From: Linum tenue
Taxonomy: Eukaryota; Streptophyta; Magnoliopsida; Malpighiales; Linaceae
Assembly: GCA_946122785.1 (NCBI GenBank)
Contig: CAMGYJ010000007.1
Span: forward strand, 4,542,909 to 4,606,908
Length of the DNA: 64,000 bases
Direction of reading: 5' to 3'
Shown: positions 10,335-22,387 of the stretch, in pieces
Layout: every line of letters starts with the position of its first letter
How positions within the stretch are numbered: position 1 is the stretch's first letter
Notes under the pieces: model-generated
Seen by the model: only the letters and a program-made list of their open reading frames with translations
Database searches by the model: none
What the model was told of the DNA's origin: nothing
Made by a program: the position numbers and the translations under genes

Positions 10335-13300
10335 ATGTCTTCGGTGAAGACCGCTCGGTCCAGGTCGGCTCCGGTGAAGGAGAATGGAGCCGTCAAGACG
10401 GAGGAAGGACTCACCGCCTTCAAGTCCGATAAGTTCGATGCGGATGCTTATGTCCAGTCCAAATGCTCTCTCAACGAGAAGGTTAGTCTCCGTTGTCGCT
10501 CGCTTACTCGTGTGGTTCGTCTCTCGAACTTCTAGTCCTTGTTCAGTAGGGAATTGCGTTGGTTGAAGAATTAGCAATTGGACGGATTGACTGCGCGGTT
10601 CTAATTGGAAGTTTCTTGAACAAGTAGAAGGTCCTCTTTCCGGGTTGGCCATGTGATCGCTTGTGTGAGAATTTCAATTTGTGATGGAGTTGAATTGGAT
10701 CGAACTCAATTTCCTTTGATTCCTGGATTGTACTTCGAATCTATGGCGCACCGGTGCTTGAAATGCAATTCAGTAGTTTTTTTTTTTATGCCCGATAGAC
10801 ACGCCTGAATCCTATGCCTGACCTCCAGTTCTCCTTCTCTTTGTTTGGTTTAGACCGTCACCTTCCTAGCTACTACTTTGAACAGTTAGGCCTATATTTA
10901 GATGCTGAGTATTTCTTGTTGCCTAAGAATGTGCGGTTTTAATGCGAGTACTGAGTAGACTGATCCCTACTGTCTACACAGCGAGGTCTTGGTTTGGTTG
11001 GGGCTTTGGGCTATTTTTGTTGGGTTGGTGATTCATAAATATGAGAATGTTCATATTTCTTCCTATGCAATCATAAACTCACAATTTTATGCCTTGGTCA
11101 TGTATTTTGACTCTCAAGAAAGTATACTTTTGTGACTTCATTATGAACATGTGCTCTTGCTCCCCAGGAAATAAGGCAATTGTGCTCGTATCTTTTGGAT
11201 TTGAAGAAAGCTTCGGCTGAAGAAATGCGGAAAAGTGTGTATGCAAATTATACCTCTTTTATACGGTGAGTGCTTTCGGAGTAGTCGCCCATACCGTGGT
11301 CAGTTTTGAACTCGTGCTATCAGAATAGATCCCTGTGCGGGTATATCATGTTCTATGTATGACAATAGCACACTTTATTGTTACTTATTTCATTGTATTA
11401 TTCAACAATCATGTTCTGTATTTTGTCCATAGAGACGGACACCTGAGATAGTTGTTTCTAAATAGTTGTGGTTTGAAGCAAGCTCTGTCATTTTCTGTTT
11501 GCAGTACATCGAAAGAGATATCAGATTTGGAGGTAGAGCTTTCATCTATCAGAAGCCTGCTTTCCACTCAGGCTACTTTGATTCATAGTTTAGCAGAGGG
11601 TGTTCATATTGATCAACTGTCTGAAAAGAGTTCAGAAGAATCCTCCGTAAATAGTTTACTAAACAGTGAAGACAGAGAACCTTCTGACTTGGAGAAATGG
11701 TCCATTGAATTCCCTGATCTCCTTGATGTCTTATTAGCTGAGAGGAGAGTGGATGAAGCTCTTGTGGCATTTGAAGACGGCGAGCATATAGTTTCCGAAA
11801 CAAAAGAGGCTAAAACATTGAGTCCTGGAGTTCTCAGGTCTTTGGAGACTGCAATCATGAAACGGAAGCAAAAGTTAGCTGATCAGCTTGCTGAAGCAGC
11901 ATGCCAACCTTCAACCCGAGGCACTGAACTCCGTGCAGCCGTAGGAGCTCTTAAAAGCCTTGGAGATGGCCCTCGCGCTCACAGTTTGTTACTCAGTGCA
12001 CATTTTCAGAGGTATCAATATAACATGCAAAGCCTCCGGCCTTCAAGCACTTCTTATGGAGGAGCATATACTGCTGCACTCTCCCAGATAGTTTTCTCGG
12101 CTATTGCTCAAGCTGCTACTGATTCTTTGACCATTTTCGGGAAAGAGCCAGCATACACTTCTGAGCTTGTGATGTGGGCTAGTAAGCAAACATAGTCTTT
12201 TGCTGTCCTTATTAAGAGACATGCTTTAGCATCATCGGCAGCTGCAGGTGGTTTACGAGCTGCTGCAGAGTGTGTACAGATAGCTTTGGGCCATTGCTCT
12301 TTATTAGAAGCGCGTGGTCTGGCAATTTGTCCTGTGCTTTTGAAACTCTTTAGGCCTAGTGTTGAACAAGCAGTGGATGCTAATCTGAAACGAATTGAAG
12401 AGAGCACTGCTGCTATGGCGGCTGCTGATGATTGGGTACTTACTCAGTCTCCAACAGGCACTCGGCAGTCGGGAAGGTCTTTCGTTACATCTCTTGGTAA
12501 TGCAGTCGCTTCCCAACATAAACTGACCAGCAGTGCCCATCGGTTCAACTTGATGGTCCAGGTAATCAATCTTCTGCCAATAAGGTGTCAAATAGCTATC
12601 TCTGCTGAACGTTTATGACTGCCTTATGCATGATCAGCTCTGTTTCCCTGTTTCTTAATCATTGAACTTGGTTTGTTTTCATAGCTAGTATGTCATATTA
12701 CCCTAAGTAATTCTAGATACCTACTTTTTTTCCTGATCATATCAAATGTTACATATATTTGTATTACATATATTTGATTTTATTTCTATAACCAATATTT
12801 GTATTTTCGTTCTCTGACGTGTTGCCTTCTGTTTCTCTATCAGGACTTCTTTGAGGATGTTGCTCCCCTTCTTAGTATGTTGGGAGGTCAAACACTGGAT
12901 TGTGTTTTCCAAGTATTCAACTCATATATTAACATGCTTATAAAGGCATTGCCAGGTTCTATGGAAGAAGAAGCAAATTTTGAAGGTTCTGTTAATAAAA
13001 TTGTCAGATTGGCCGAGACTGAAGACCAGCAGATGGCATTGCTAGCAAATGCATCATTGTTGGCAGATGAACTGCTGCCACGTTCCGCAATGAAACTTTA
13101 TCCTCTGAGTCATCCTAGTTATAAGGAGGACAGAAGAAGGAGACCAGCTGATAAACCAAATCGCCACCCTGAGCAAAGAGAATGGAGGAAGCGCCTTGTG
13201 GCTGCTGTTGATAGGTTGAAAGATACTTTTTGCCGGCAACATGCACTTGATCTCATTTTCACGGAAGAGGGTGATAGTCATCTTACTGCTGATATGTACA

Positions 13301-14743
13301 TCAACATGGACAATAACGTGGAGGAGTTAGAATGGCTTCCTTCCCCAATATTCCAGGTATGTATATGGAATCAAAATCACTATTACTGTGCATGCTCATG
13401 CCGCCTTTTTCTATAGAAATGCTATAGGTTTTCATTACAGAAAGTAAAGGGCTAGATAAGTTCTCAACAACCTTAACCATTAAGACTTACATAACAGCTT
13501 CCGAGTGTTCTCCAAGTAAATTATAAATATGGTCACACGAGAGGACTCCCATTATAACTGTAAGGTGAACGATTCCTCATCCCAAGGAAAATATACATTA
13601 GAACACTTGAATGCAAGAAAAAGTTAAGACTTAATCCCAAGTTGAATTCCCCTTCTTGTTAGTCTGCATTTCTATGCACTCGTCATTTTATACAGTTGTA
13701 GTATATTGGCTGGATGCAATTGTCATATGTGGTTTGCACAAAACAGAACAGGACGTTCTGTTTGTGGACAAACTCTGTGGCATTCCAGTTTTCACTTTCA
13801 GAAGATTTAGCTATTCCCTTACAGTTTGGTTGACTCAGGAGAAGAAAATATTTGTACATTTTTTAAGAACCCAAATTCTGTCGTCTGTCGGTTCTCTTGC
13901 AACTCAGGCATAATTTTACTTTTTGTTATTTCAGGAACTTTTTGTAAAGCTGAACAGGATGGCTAGTTTAGCAGCAGACATGTTCGTGGGGAGGGAAAGA
14001 TTCGTGAGTTTACTGTTCATGAGACTGACCGAGACGGTCATATTATGGCTGTCAGAAGATCAAAGCTTTTGGGATGACATTGAAGAAGGCCCGAGGCCGC
14101 TTGGTCCTATGGGCTTACAGCAGGTTTGTAACCAACAACCTTACAGTCGAAAAAAAGTTTTCCCCTCAGTGCCTTTTTTGCACTCTCTTCCAGCTTCTAA
14201 CATACTGCTGTTTTCCATGATGATGGTTTATTTGCCCAGTTCTATCTCGATATGAAGTTCGTCTCGTGCTTCGCCGCCCAAGGACGCTACCTGTCACGAA
14301 ACTTGAACCGGGTCCTCAACGAGATCATTAACAAAGCTGTGGCAGCATTTTCCAGTACTGGGATGGATCCCGACAGGTAAAAGTAGCTCTACACTCTCCC
14401 AGTATTCATTTCGCCAAAGCAGTTAGATATATCATCACGAACGGGGCCAAATCGATGAGATTCGTCAGTCGTAAACTCAACCCTAGTCCAGATAATTAGT
14501 TTCATCCCTTCTCGTGGCAATCATTTCGTCTCGATATGAAATCTGAACGTTCTTCTCCTATCGCGAATTTTTGTTTCCAGGGTGCTACCGGAAGACGAAT
14601 GGTTCACCGAAGTATGCCACGAAGCCATGGAAAGATTGAGCGGGAAACCGAAAGCCATAGATGGAGATAGAGAGCTCAACAGTCCGACGGCCTCTGTTTC
14701 TGCACAATCAATCTCATCTATCAGGTCCCATGGGAGTACCTAA
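10335..14743 (+). CDS. EXO84B: Exocyst complex component EXO84B, interrupted by one in-frame TAG
   Basis: Seven exons: 10335-10481, 11168-11265, 11505-12561, 12844-13356, 13935-14123, 14240-14376, 14581-14743. All are GT-AG and sum to 768 codons. EXO84 is a subunit of the octameric exocyst that tethers secretory vesicles to the plasma membrane. Conserved stretches include FKSDKFDADAYVQSKCSLNE, NYTSFIRTSKEISDLEVELS, SLRPSSTSYGGAYTAALSQI, RALPGS-like and FCRQHALDLIFTEEGDSHLT blocks, and the tail PTASVSAQS. Length matches Arabidopsis EXO84B from memory. The oddity is codon 312, TAG at 12193-12195, in a conserved stretch where relatives carry glutamate (KQT-E-(A/S)F). All other codons and splice sites are intact. 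Either a very recent null allele, an assembly or base-calling error, or readthrough; the sequence alone cannot decide. Confidence 0.88.
12193..12195 (+). other. EXO84B: In-frame premature TAG in EXO84B exon 3
   Basis: Reading from the conserved upstream block, codons run AGT AAG CAA ACA TAG TCT TTT GCT GTC, then continue in the same frame for another 122 conserved codons (KRHALASSAAAGGLRAAAE and on) to the exon end. A single G-to-T change from GAG would produce it. No frameshift is nearby. Confidence 0.9.
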
Positions 14744-15099
14744 TAATTTCCCTTCAAAGTCTAACAAAAAACCCCCTCCTGTAAATTTGATAATCGCGGG
14801 TAGAATCGCATAGCCTGGTTAGACCGATTCTTTCTTTCTTTTCTGATTCTGGGGTTTCTCTCTTCCATTTGCTCTACTAGTGTGGTTTGTAAATTTGGTT
14901 TTGGGTTGATTTGTCTGATAAATCTGTTGTGCCAATATCTGAATTTGTGGTCTTAACCAACCATCGTTCAAACCTGTTGTGTTGTCGCTTGCAAGTTGCA
15001 ACAGAACGCGATCTACGCAAATTGCTGGATAGTGATGCGATCTGGCTTCCTGTGATCTTCATCTAACACACGTGGGAACTTCAAGTTCCATAATTATGA

Positions 15100-15310
15100 G
15101 CTTCGTTTATTCGATAGACCGCAAATCATAGCTTCTCCAAATATAACACGATCTCCAACCAGTTTTAGCTTCCATGACAGAACAACTGAGGATGATATCA
15201 GGCTCTTCCGGGCAACCAAGGAGTCAGGTTTATGCTGTAAATTCCAGAGTTGCTTTGCAAGTAAGGCTTTATTCTTTGAAGCCCATACCCCTTGCCTCTG
15301 ATCAGTGATC
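15100..15310 (-). mobile_element. Degenerate LINE reverse-transcriptase fragment
   Basis: The minus strand reads NKALLAKQLWNLQHKPDSLV and then, after a frame change, a GWRSCYIWRSY-like stretch. Both blocks are the hallmark of the region just after the reverse-transcriptase fingers/palm in plant non-LTR retrotransposons (typically ALLAKQGWRLL, NPDSL and PSYIWRSI). Frame breaks show that it is an old relic. Confidence 0.55.
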
Positions 15311-16508
15311 CTTGCCCTGATGGAGCTTTCCTTACAAGAGCTGGAGCTGTTGGCCGAGGCTGAGGCCGCGGTTGGACAGGTCGAGCCAGAGAAGCGGCCT
15401 GGAACCAGGGTCGAGCAGGTTGCTGGTTCGCCATTGACGATTAATGAAACAGAGGTGATTTGGGAAGTAAATGAAAGGAACCCAATTGAGAAGATGACTG
15501 GCAAATATGCTAGCATATGAGGAACAGGGGATCGGCAGAGGAACAAGAGAAACGCATCAGAGCACTCTTCACGAAAGCATGAAAAATGTATGCGTTCAAC
15601 TAAAAGCTGTTGGTCACTGCCAAATGAACCCAGCAACTGTTTATTTTATGGGAAGGAGATTCCATAAAGCTTTTCTGCAATGTACTTTGCTTGCTGATAG
15701 CCGTGGAAATCTGATTCTTGCCTGCTTTCCTTTCGTCTCATACCAAGTACCTTTGCAATGCTTCGAGGCCCCTCCTTCATTCCCGACTTCGCATGAACCG
15801 CTAATATCAATGGGTTGACTCTTTACTACAATGTGCAAAGATGCCAGCCGCCAAATTCGAGCAATGAGCATCTCCTGTTGATATTTGCCTCTGCATACTG
15901 CATGCATACAACAAACGGTTGCAACTGCTCTACGGTCTAGAATTGGTCGATCGTTTGTGATATAGAGGAACACACGAAAACACAAACAGAACTCGGTCTT
16001 TCGCGCCCCATAATATGTATTCAATTCAGTCATTTGTGAAAACTGATCCAAAAGGGCTATCCAGAAGGCAAAAGGTAAAAAAAAAAACTAAACAAAGCAG
16101 AGAGTAGCAGAAAAGAAGGGAATAAGGAAAAAAGAAATGGAGATGTCCCATCATGATCGATGAACAAAACTCTATATTGTTAGAGGACATTATTATGACC
16201 TTCCTCTAGCAGTTGCAGCCTCGAGACGATATGCACTTGTATCATAGCTAGCATTGGTAATTCTTCGATCCCCAGAACAAGCAATTTCTATGTCGGAGAA
16301 CCATGAGCAACTCACCTGACAATGCAGCTGTGGCTGACCCCTGCCCCCTGACATTCTTTAGAGATATTCCTGCATGTAGAAAATCACAATGGCATGCATT
16401 CCCTACTTTCGTCGACAATATCATGCATTCAGCCATTCGGAAAAACCAATGAGGAACAGTATTAACAACTGTTGGTTGAAATGTCTGATTTGCTGATCCA
16501 GACCATGA

Positions 16509-16791
16509 GATGTTGACATTCATGGTTAGTAACAGATTATGATTGATGCTGCTGAATGGGCTCGATAAACTGTTATGATATGTGATTTAACAGAAAGGGG
16601 GCAAAGACCTAATTGGACAACATGATATGTCGATATTCATGGTTAGTAACAGATTATGATTGATGCTGTGAATGGGGTTGATAAACTGTGTCATGATACG
16701 TGATCTGCAGATACATTTTGGATGTCATGTTTAAATAATGGAATGAAACTCGAAGCAACACAGAAAGGGGGCGAAGACCTGATTGAACAAC
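16509..16791. repeat. Imperfect tandem repeat near the RRM gene 3' end
   Basis: Two copies share the order: a TTCATGGTTAGTAACAG block, a GATTATGATTGATGCTG block, GATAAACTG, and CAGAAAGGGGGC(A/G)AAGACCT. Copy 1 is about 16509-16620 and copy 2 about 16627-16791. Copy 2 carries roughly 60 extra bases before the CAGAAAGGGGG block. Lies about 0.4-0.65 kb beyond the RRM stop codon. Confidence 0.75.
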
Positions 16792-17155
16792 CATCCCTAG
16801 TAGTGATGTCTAGTTGTCAATAATTAAAACGGGGTGTGAGAATGCACACTACAAAACACAGTTGTCATGAATCGCCCATCAGAAGGCAAGCACTTCTTAG
16901 GAGACAAACTAATTGTCTATGTTTAACAACCTGCTACAAATGCATGTCTGGGAGATAATAAATAATAACATGGACCCCAATGCCATGTAAAATGACAGCG
17001 ATACGCGTATTCAAAATCTCGTGAAGAACAGATGCTAATGTTGATGATGCTTTGTGATGTGGAATGGATGCATGCAACTGCTGCAAGATGCATCCTATCA
17101 TGCAGTAAGTATTTCTTGGAGCATAAAGATCAGAGTTACATCCCCCTTCCTTCCA

Positions 17156-20100
17156 CTACTGGTAAGTCATAGCTGGCTGAGCTCCATTGGTGCTGGGAGA
17201 AGCAACAGTAGGGTGAGCTCCATCCTTCCTCTTCCCATATGGATTCTTCGAATACTTGCATCAATAAGTTAAGGAAAATAGGCACACAACACAAGTGGGA
17301 TAGTAATTACAACATAAACACACATTTCATTTTCGATAGTTTCAGACACCAACTACAGATAGCAAGAAACACAAGATAAATTCCTTGAAGGTGAGACCAG
17401 AAGTGCTTTCACGATGTCCATTTTGATTCTTTGCATTCCAAAAAAATCTTTACAGCCAGGTTAATAGCTAAATCCACTAGTTCATACACTTTCGCTTTTA
17501 GTTAAAATAGACCTAGAAGTTGGATAGACCTATTGCCCCACTCCACCTATCAACCATGAAACAAGAATTAATGATGCAGCCTCCAAACATGTGACCCTAC
17601 AAGTGTAAGAAAACAAGGCTTCAATGAAAATAGAAAAGAATGAAGAACCACAAACCCCACAATTCAAGCTATACTGATATTTCAGTTATAGTTGTCTATA
17701 TGTGATCTAACATAGACTATAGGAAATGATAATAAGTAAATTATTACAATGAATAAGTCAGTAAAAGGATATTGTATCCGCATGCCAACAGTACCAGAGC
17801 TGGGAATAACAGCACCTTGCAAACTTCGGTGCACATTGGTTGCGCTGTTCATATCCTGTTGGTCAACAAAACAAACCACTGTCAGTGTACGCCAGGCGGC
17901 AAAGGGGAAAAACTAGAGTGAACATTCCACTCACTTCAAACTCGATAAAACAAACTGTATGTCTTTCTTGTCTCAAGACTTTCATTTGCTTGAAACCAGG
18001 TTGTCTGTGTCACAGAAAGGCACCAAATAAGCCAAAAAGGAAGGGAAAGATCTAGAGTACACCAAAGAACTGCATCAAAGAGCAGCTGGTAGAAGCAACC
18101 ATGTTCGAGAAGTTCCTACCCACTAAATAGTCCCCTCAGCTCCTCTTCATTAATATTTTCTCCAAGATTACCAATAAACAGCGTGTTGCAGGGAGGATTA
18201 TCCTTTGTATTCTGCATGGATCAGGAGACAACAGGAAAGCCACAGGAGGTCAGAAAGACATTATAGGAAAGAAAATGATAGCTCAGGACAATAAAAGCAC
18301 CATGTCCACGAAAATGAAGGTATCCAAGACCTTTTGCAGGTAGGAAAAATTAATTATACACCAATTTCAGAACAAAGAAGAAAAACCCAAGTATAGGTGG
18401 TGACTAACCAACTTCTGAAATAACCCCTTTAGGATAACAGCTCAGCCCACATACTACCTCTTATTTTCAATATTAAGAGACATAACCCTGTAAACTAGAA
18501 AAAGAGTTGACCGTACTAGTAGTAAGGCCACATACTCTTAGGGTTCTCAATTATGGATACTGAAGTCTACTAAGTTGAGCGCCAAAAGTTCAACAAAATT
18601 TAAGTTAGCTCATTATATGCCTAAAGTTAGAAGAGCACGAATCTTGTTCGTACTTCATATCCTCTAGTAGATACCAAAATGGTTTCGCATGAGCAAATGG
18701 CACCATTAGGATTTGGAATCTAACTCTAAAACCTAAGCAAGTCAAACAGGCTTAAGAATGACAGAAAGGTAGCACTTGGCAAACCCAAACCAGAAAATCA
18801 AATGGGAAAATAAACAACCCAGACGAAAGATGCACCATAAGACAAGACTATAATACTTTCTGGTTTTAAGGATTATGAATCCTCCAAACCTACATATCAA
18901 ACGCAGCCAATAAGACATGCTTTTGAGGTGACAAAATTTAGATTTGAATAAGGAAACGTGCTAATCACATTCAATCTGTTGATGCCCAATAGTGCAGAAA
19001 CTTCACAAAGGTGCTTTCGTTATCAAAAGAAAAAACAAAAAGGTTCACCAAAAAAGACAAGCAAAAATATCAAATAGAAACACACATAGTCCAGTCACAC
19101 ACACTGAAATGATGACATCACCTGGACAGGAACATAACTACTTGGAGCAGGTACAGGAGGAGGTGCAGGCATTGGTACTGGAGGCACATGATAGCCTCCA
19201 TATGGATCATATGGGGGTGGAGGTGGAGCCATGTACCTAAATAGAAGTATTGCAAATCAATTCATGCAATGAGAGAAGACTTCGGTAGCCTTTGTGGTGT
19301 TACAATATAATGGCAACATTCAAGATAGAAGTAAGAAAGGCTACATACCCAGGGGGACCCCAGACAGGAGGAGGGGGAGGAGGAGGATGATACGGTGATG
19401 GAGAGGGATAGGGAACATGGCCATAGTCACCACCTGTACGTAATCGCTTACTTTGATCAAAAGCACTAGTAGTATCTGCTACTATTCCTGTGAATCAAAG
19501 ATCAGCATCATTTCATGTCAGCAATCATTACATATACTTGACAATAAAACACACACAAAATGGAAGGCAATTGACTCTCACAAGAAGTATTTCCATCGAT
19601 CTTATCCCAGCTTACGCTATAGAATCCATTTCGAGCTTCATGGAAACAAGTAGCTAAAGTCTTCTGATTATCATCATCATTACTTTGTAAATAGGCCAGA
19701 TCAGACTTTTTTGTAAGTGACCTACAAGCCTTATGGCTACTACTTCTACTTCACTAATTTGCCATAGAGCTTTACTGACCTTGTTTGCTGATGATCATCC
19801 TAAGCCCTAAGTTTTGAACCAAACATTTGGTTGATAGAGGTTCATACATACTTGTAAGTTGCCTATCCATGGAATTTGAAGTAGATGAAAGATGCAATAT
19901 ACCGTACAAAGCTATAATAACCAGGCCAACACAAACTAATTGAACAGGAAAGCACATTGGTTTCCCTATCTCTTCTACTATAGCCATAACCAAGACCAAA
20001 TAAGAATTCACCATGCAGGCCAGACAATATTTAACCATTCTTTCTTCTTGGTACAAAAAATTGAAACAACCACAAGGTCACAAGAAACAACTACCTCTTT

Positions 20101-20726
20101 TAACAAAAAGATTTTTCTTCGCCATTTCAGTGTGCAAGACTGCCTTCAACTCTGCGTCAAAAACCATGTCCTAAACATCACACAACAAATAAAAAGAGAG
20201 AGTGAGACCAATCAGCCCAGATGCAATGAACCAAGTAAAGAAGCAACAGACTCAGAGTTGCATTCACACGAAACGGAACCTGAAGCGCATCCTTGGCAGC
20301 AATGGCAAATTGAGCAGCGGAGAAAAGAGCAAATCCCATGGGCTTCTCTCCTTTGAAGTTCACTTGCGAAGCTTCATAACCCGGCAGCCACCTCAGTAAG
20401 TTTTGGAGTTCTCTCTCCTTCACATCTTCAGGCAGCCCCGTGATGAAAACCGTGCGAACCTATCAAATTTCCAGGTCAATTCAAGTATTCGACTTGAAAC
20501 ATCGGCATTCGATAAAAAGAAAACCAGGAATTGAAGATGAGACGAAGCGGATAGTGGTTACCTCGTCGTGTGTAGGGCCGCGGTTCGAATTATCGACCAT
20601 AGCAGCAGGCGGGTGAGGGTAATGGACTGAAGGAGGAGGAGGCCCCGCCGCGGCAGCAGACGGTGGCGGCGGAGCAGGAGCCGGCGGCCACTGCTGGTGA
20701 TAAGGGTGAATTCCAGCTCCCGCCAT
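17156..20726 (-). CDS. Two-RRM RNA-binding protein (WHI3/scw1-like plant family)
   Basis: Nine exons on the minus strand: 20562-20726, 20280-20459, 20095-20170, 19349-19487, 19122-19236, 18120-18211, 17935-18004, 17773-17855, 17156-17255 (last boundary non-canonical). They encode 339 residues. Residues 1-50 are Pro/Ala-rich. RRM1 spans about 56-140, with RNP2-like TVFITGLP and RNP1-like KPMGFALFSA. Residues 165-225 are a Pro/Tyr/Gly low-complexity linker. RRM2 spans about 234-307, with TLFIGNLG and HTVCFIEFED. The C-terminus is SKNPYGKRKDG. The family resembles yeast Whi3 and fission-yeast scw1, which bind mRNAs; the plant role is not known to me. It is convergent with EXO84B and divergent from the SET gene. 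A hAT MITE lies 115 bp upstream of its ATG. The final intron looks U12-type and spliced frame depends on its unusual 3' end. Confidence 0.88.
17256..17772 (-). other. U12-type (minor spliceosome) intron with apparent AT-AA ends
   Basis: The donor on the minus strand is ATATCCTTTT, matching the AT-type U12 consensus, directly after exon sequence ATGCGGATACA. Near the 3' end the perfect branch-site motif TTCCTTAAC (17276-17268) lies about 13 nt from the exon, as U12 introns require. Keeping the conserved frame (RIQ-YSKNPYGKRK) needs the downstream exon to begin with G at 17255, so the intron ends in AA. Using the AG one base later shifts the frame. Confidence 0.75.
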
Positions 20727-20772
20727 GGAAATCGGAGCAGCGGTGAGGTGAGAAACGGAGCAGTAACCAACG

Positions 20773-20780
20773 AAACCCTA
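20773..20780 (+). promoter_or_regulatory. Telo-box (AAACCCTA) upstream of the RRM gene
   Basis: AAACCCTA lies about 50 bp upstream of the RRM gene ATG, in its probable 5' leader or core promoter. Telo-boxes are common near the start sites of plant genes for translation and RNA metabolism. Motif only. Confidence 0.4.
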
Positions 20781-20840
20781 GTGCAGCGATCCTGCGTGGG
20801 ATTTCCAGAGGTGAAGCAGTGGAGAGGGAGGACCGACGAC

Positions 20841-21537
20841 TAGGGATGGCAACAAAACCCGAACCCACGGGTACCCACCCGACCCAACTCGGTCAACGCG
20901 GGTAAAATCCGTGTTGACGGATTTTGGGCCGGGTTTGGGTTTAAACCCGTTCACTATTCAACGGGTTGGGTTGGGTTTGGGTTTAGGTAAACCCGGCCCG
21001 TGGGTACCCGCCCACCCATATAATTAATTTGTTCGGTATATTTAATATTCTAAACAACTAATCTTATTTATGTTTGTGGAGACATGTCTAATTTTTTCTT
21101 TTTAATTGTGTAGAATGAAGTTGATGTTATGGAGTGGATAGTAAATAAACTTAATTGAAAGGAAGAAGCTTTCAATTAAACATGTTATTTATGGAAAATT
21201 TGTGATTTGCTTCAATTTTTTTGAGTTTTCTAGATTGGTGTTGAACAATTTGTATAGTTAATTTGTGATTTGCTTGAATTTTCTGGAATGGTGTTTTATA
21301 TATGGATAATTTGTATTGAGAGATTGATATTTGATTTTAATTTTGATAAGAAATTGTAATTGTAAATTTTTTACTACAAAACCCGCGGGTACCCATGAAC
21401 CCGCGGGTACCCAACGGGTTGGGTTTGAGTTTTTGAAACCCGGTGGGTTTTACTTCGGGTTTTTTTCAAAGATAAACCCATGGGTTTGGGTTTGAGTTTG
21501 GCAAAACCCGACCCAACCCGACCCATTGCCATCCCTA
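20841..21537. mobile_element. hAT-type MITE, family 1 (TAGGGATGGCAAC ends)
   Basis: 697 bp. Terminal inverted repeats are TAGGGATGGCAA and TTGCCATCCCTA. It is flanked by a perfect 8-bp target duplication, CCGACGAC, at 20833-20840 and 21538-21545, the hAT signature. Subterminal regions are rich in ACCCG and GGGTTTGGG repeats and the centre is AT-rich. There is no transposase, so it is non-autonomous. It sits about 115 bp upstream of the RRM gene ATG. A related copy is at 53761-54436. Confidence 0.93.
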
Positions 21538-21768
21538 CCGACGACGTAGAGTTCGCCAAATAGCTTGTTGTTGGATTTTCTTACAAAATTATTGTTGTAT
21601 ATTTTAAAATTGTATTCCAATTTAGGAATAAGTTCCTAAGTTCCAATAAAAAATAAAAAATAATTGCAAACATTGCTAACCAAATCCAAAATCAAATTGG
21701 GCTTCAGGTGAGGTTTGGGCTGGGTTCTGGGAACTTAAAGAAAACCAGAAAAAATTTGACCCGCCCGT

Positions 21769-22262
21769 TAGGGCTAGCAATCAGTGCAGTTGCGGCGGTT
21801 AATAGTAGTTAAATTTGCGTTAATCGCGGTTGAAATGGAGTCATATATGCCAACCGCAACCACAACACAAACGGTTAACAGTTAACTGCGGTTAATCGCG
21901 GTGCCAATCACTTTCACAGCAACAAGGTGCGGAAGGTGCTAGCGTGCTATGGAGGCGGTGTGTGCCTTGTGGTCGATGGTTTATCACGGGGAGCCCTTGT
22001 GTGTTGAAGAGTGGATTTTAGACGACAACATGCAAGACGGAACCAGAAGGACCTCTAAGTTCTAGTTCGATTTGCGATTAATCACAAACCGCTGAATTAG
22101 TTCTTATTCGATTTCGGTTAAACCGCTAACTACAAAAAGAAACTGATATCACTAAATGCGACGGCAAAAGGATCTTCGTATTCCGTATGTAGTTAACCAC
22201 AAACTGCGCGGTTTCGGAAGGGTTGGTTTAACCGCAAAATCACAACCATATTACCATCCCTA
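21769..22262. mobile_element. hAT-type MITE, divergent family
   Basis: 494 bp, ends TAGGGCTAGCAATC and ATTACCATCCCTA. Flanks CCGCCCGT (21761-21768) and CCGCCCGC (22263-22270) form a 7-of-8 matching target duplication. The interior is rich in GGTTAA and CGCGGTT motifs, with no coding sequence. It lies about 125 bp upstream of the SET-domain gene ATG, so it may form part of its promoter. Confidence 0.8.
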
Positions 22263-22387
22263 CCGCCCGCCAACCCAGTTTGCAGAATTAGGTCTTTCCT
22301 CACCGAACCGGAAGTGACGGTGGTTTCAGAAACGTAGCCGAGCAGAGCAGCTGAGAAACTGAGAAGCAACCGAAAGACAGAGTAGTT

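Larger units (their letters stand above)
14744..17155. other. Intergenic between convergent EXO84B and RRM genes
   Basis: About 2.4 kb between two convergent genes, so it contains both 3' UTRs. It also holds a degenerate LINE fragment (15100-15310) and an imperfect tandem repeat (16509-16791), listed separately. No intact gene seen. Confidence 0.5.

Noticed and set aside
15094..15636. A 180-codon minus-strand frame between EXO84B and the RRM gene
   Set aside because: Only the lower part resembles anything, and that is a decayed LINE reverse transcriptase; the rest is unconserved.
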